Source of the DNA: CAYLWN01 sp964387625
GTDB lineage: Bacteria > Patescibacteriota > Microgenomatia > UBA10105
Direction of reading: 5' to 3'
DNA length: 40,963 bases
NCBI GenBank assembly: GCA_964387625.1
Contig: CAYLWN010000006.1
Span: 1 to 40,963 of the forward strand
Notes under the pieces: generated by a model
What the model was told of the DNA's origin: nothing
Database searches by the model: none
What the model saw: the letters and a program-made list of their open reading frames with translations, nothing else
In this document: positions 39,527 to 40,963 of the stretch, in pieces
Layout: each line of letters opens with the position of its first letter
How positions within the stretch are numbered: position 1 is the stretch's first letter
Translations under genes and position numbers: made by a program

Positions 39527-40963
39527 AAACTTAAGGTTATTTGTTTATCAGCAGTTAATAAAAATTTATCTTTTTGCTTACCGTTTACCGAAATAACATA
39601 TTCATTTTCATCTGTTCCCGGTTGTTTTTGAATCAATATTTTTAATTGATTTCCGGATTTCTTAAATGGTAATTTATATTTCAAACTCACTTGACTTGAA
39701 CCATGGGGTCTGACTGTCAAAAAACCTTCATAGACGCTTTTTCCTAAACTATCATAAGTTTTTAAACTGATGGCATTTCCGTCTTTGGGAGATTGACTAC
39801 CTTTATCTTCCAAGAGCTGAGATCCAACTGGCACGTAAACTCTAAACCAATTGCGCAATATTCCATTTAAACATAAACCCCCAGTTTCCAAATTACAATC
39901 TGAGGCAGGTGCAGGATTTTTATAATCAATGGTTATGTCCTTATTTATAGAGCCGTCAGATTCGAATGAATAATTAATTTTGACAGATTCGGTTACATAA
40001 AGATTGGATTTAGCACCGGCCATATTTGCATCATTAATATGTAAATAATCCCAGTTTTGAGAGTCTTTATAACCCAAAATTTCTAAATCCCCGGCAATTC
40101 TACCACCCATATTTAATGATTCAATGCCTTTTTGCGCTTTTTCATCCATCATATAGGCCAAAATATGTTTTTGGTTCGCTTCGGATATGCTCATTTGAAA
40201 CAATCTTCCCCAATACTGGGAAGGTGATATACCTAAGGCTCTTTTGATAATTTCATACATCAAAGAGCCCAAAATATCTTTACGCGTATCTCGAACATAT
40301 GCTACAGGTCTGGTAGCATAATCTTCCAATTCATAAATTACTCTTGGACAGTCACATCGTTTATCAGTTTCTGCACTAAATTTTCTACCCGCAATATCAA
40401 ATTCACCCAAAATTTTTATAGCTTCGACCAACACGTGGGTGTCCACAGAAATTATTCCGTCAAAATCCCATTTATTTGGGTATAATTCCATAAACTGTTT
40501 CATTGAAAGATAAAAATCCGGAGACAAATTAGAATCTCTGATATTGAAATCATAAACTCCTTTATGATAGGTTAGAATTTCTTCAGGTGCTGGAGTTTTT
40601 TTGGTAATTTGACCATCTAGTTCATAAATATCTGCAGATTTCTCCACTAGGAATTTTCCGTGCTCTATTTTAAATATTGCATAAGCAGTAATAAATCCAC
40701 CGGTTGGTCGAAGTTCCTTATCATTTTGAAATAAAATTAAGTATCTTTTTGAATCAGGTTCACCCAAGAGTTGAGGAAAAACCTCCAGCAACGGGCGGGC
40801 ATTTAAGAAAAGTCCGGTCGTGTCATTAAGAATATTTTTACCTTCTATCAATCTGGAACGAACAGCTTGCCCTCGAAAATTTTCCGGATATCTATATGGA
40901 TCAATTTTATCTACTTCCTGTTTTAATTTTTCAATTTTGTCGCCAATATCAGCTAACCTGGGA
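39523..40963 (-). CDS. DUF4012 family protein (5' end outside the window)
   Basis: Open to the window edge on the minus strand (no start visible), 479 codons. The DUF4012 region is clear: LILFQNDKELRPTGGFITA, FEI-like KIEHGKFLVEKSADIYELDG, FDGIISVDTHVLVEAIKILG. It is normally preceded by a membrane helix, which would be outside the window. The protein is probably extracytoplasmic, of unknown function, and is frequent in CPR and Gram-positive genomes near polysaccharide genes. The visible C-terminus has beta-strand-rich character. It overlaps recO by four bases. Confidence 0.85.
   Translation of the reverse strand, partial: PRLADIGDKIEKLKQEVDKIDPYRYPENFRGQAVRSRLIEGKNILNDTTGLFLNARPLLEVFPQLLGEPDSKRYLILFQNDKELRPTGGFITAYAIFKIEHGKFLVEKSADIYELDGQITKKTPAPEEILTYHKGVYDFNIRDSNLSPDFYLSMKQFMELYPNKWDFDGIISVDTHVLVEAIKILGEFDIAGRKFSAETDKRCDCPRVIYELEDYATRPVAYVRDTRKDILGSLMYEIIKRALGISPSQYWGRLFQMSISEANQKHILAYMMDEKAQKGIESLNMGGRIAGDLEILGYKDSQNWDYLHINDANMAGAKSNLYVTESVKINYSFESDGSINKDITIDYKNPAPASDCNLETGGLCLNGILRNWFRVYVPVGSQLLEDKGSQSPKDGNAISLKTYDSLGKSVYEGFLTVRPHGSSQVSLKYKLPFKKSGNQLKILIQKQPGTDENEYVISVNGKQKDKFLLTADKQITLSL

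Noticed and set aside
1..40963. CRISPR arrays, transposases, integrases, phage genes, or UGA recoding
   Set aside because: No spaced direct repeats, no mobile-element enzymes, and UGA is used as a stop (for example at 26608 and 36323), so none of these is supported.

Overview
The window looks like a chromosomal segment of a Candidate Phyla Radiation (Patescibacteria) bacterium, most likely of the Microgenomates group. The grounds are the AT-rich sequence, compact gene packing, short CPR-style palindromic repeats, a eukaryote-type IleRS, a DUF4012 protein, and a division/cell-wall (dcw) cluster with compact or altered Mur enzymes. The group assignment is inference from gene style; no marker tree was made. 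Three 100-N scaffold gaps (10666-10765, 20740-20839, 26736-26835) interrupt the sequence. Almost all genes are on the minus strand.

Layout. 1-470: the 5' end of a membrane protein gene, an intact tRNA-Val(CAC) lying between two remnants of another tRNA, and a good promoter for lepB (plus strand). 1068-3611: a PEP-synthase/PPDK-like protein without the usual C-terminal barrel. 3722-6426: rplU, a Trm11-like methyltransferase, rpmA and parB, read as one operon. 6435-10665: ileS and rodA behind a T-box riboswitch with a clear antiterminator/terminator pair. 10849-12051: two convergent peptide deformylase genes, one divergent. 12167-36957: the dcw cluster, in transcription order mraZ, (small ORF), rsmH, ftsL-like, ftsI, murE, pgeF, murC, murB, murA, a nucleotidyltransferase, a transglutaminase-like gene, an alpha/beta hydrolase, murF, a DegT-type aminotransferase, an MBL hydrolase, femAB, dgkA, mraY, murD, ftsW, murG, ftsQ, ftsA, ftsZ. 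37070-40963: a small membrane-anchored protein, glyS, recO and a DUF4012 protein that runs off the window.

Together the genes cover most of peptidoglycan precursor synthesis: murA and murB make UDP-MurNAc; murC, murD, murE and murF build the stem peptide; mraY and murG make lipid II; dgkA probably recycles the lipid carrier; femAB probably adds a cross-bridge; PgeF probably proofreads the MurC step. They also cover septal synthesis (ftsW, ftsI, ftsL, ftsQ), the divisome core (ftsZ, ftsA) and elongation (rodA). MraZ boxes surround the mraZ promoter and cover its start codon.

Most notable: the T-box of ileS with a CPR palindrome in its antiterminator loop; the tRNA nested in tRNA remnants; promoters whose -10 box ends only 6-11 bases before the ATG, implying leaderless mRNAs; a promoter-proximal element shared by the two orphan genes (PPDK-like and transglutaminase-like); an unannotated 47-codon ORF with a perfect Shine-Dalgarno between mraZ and rsmH; and altered motifs in MurE, MraY, MurB, IleRS and the second deformylase.
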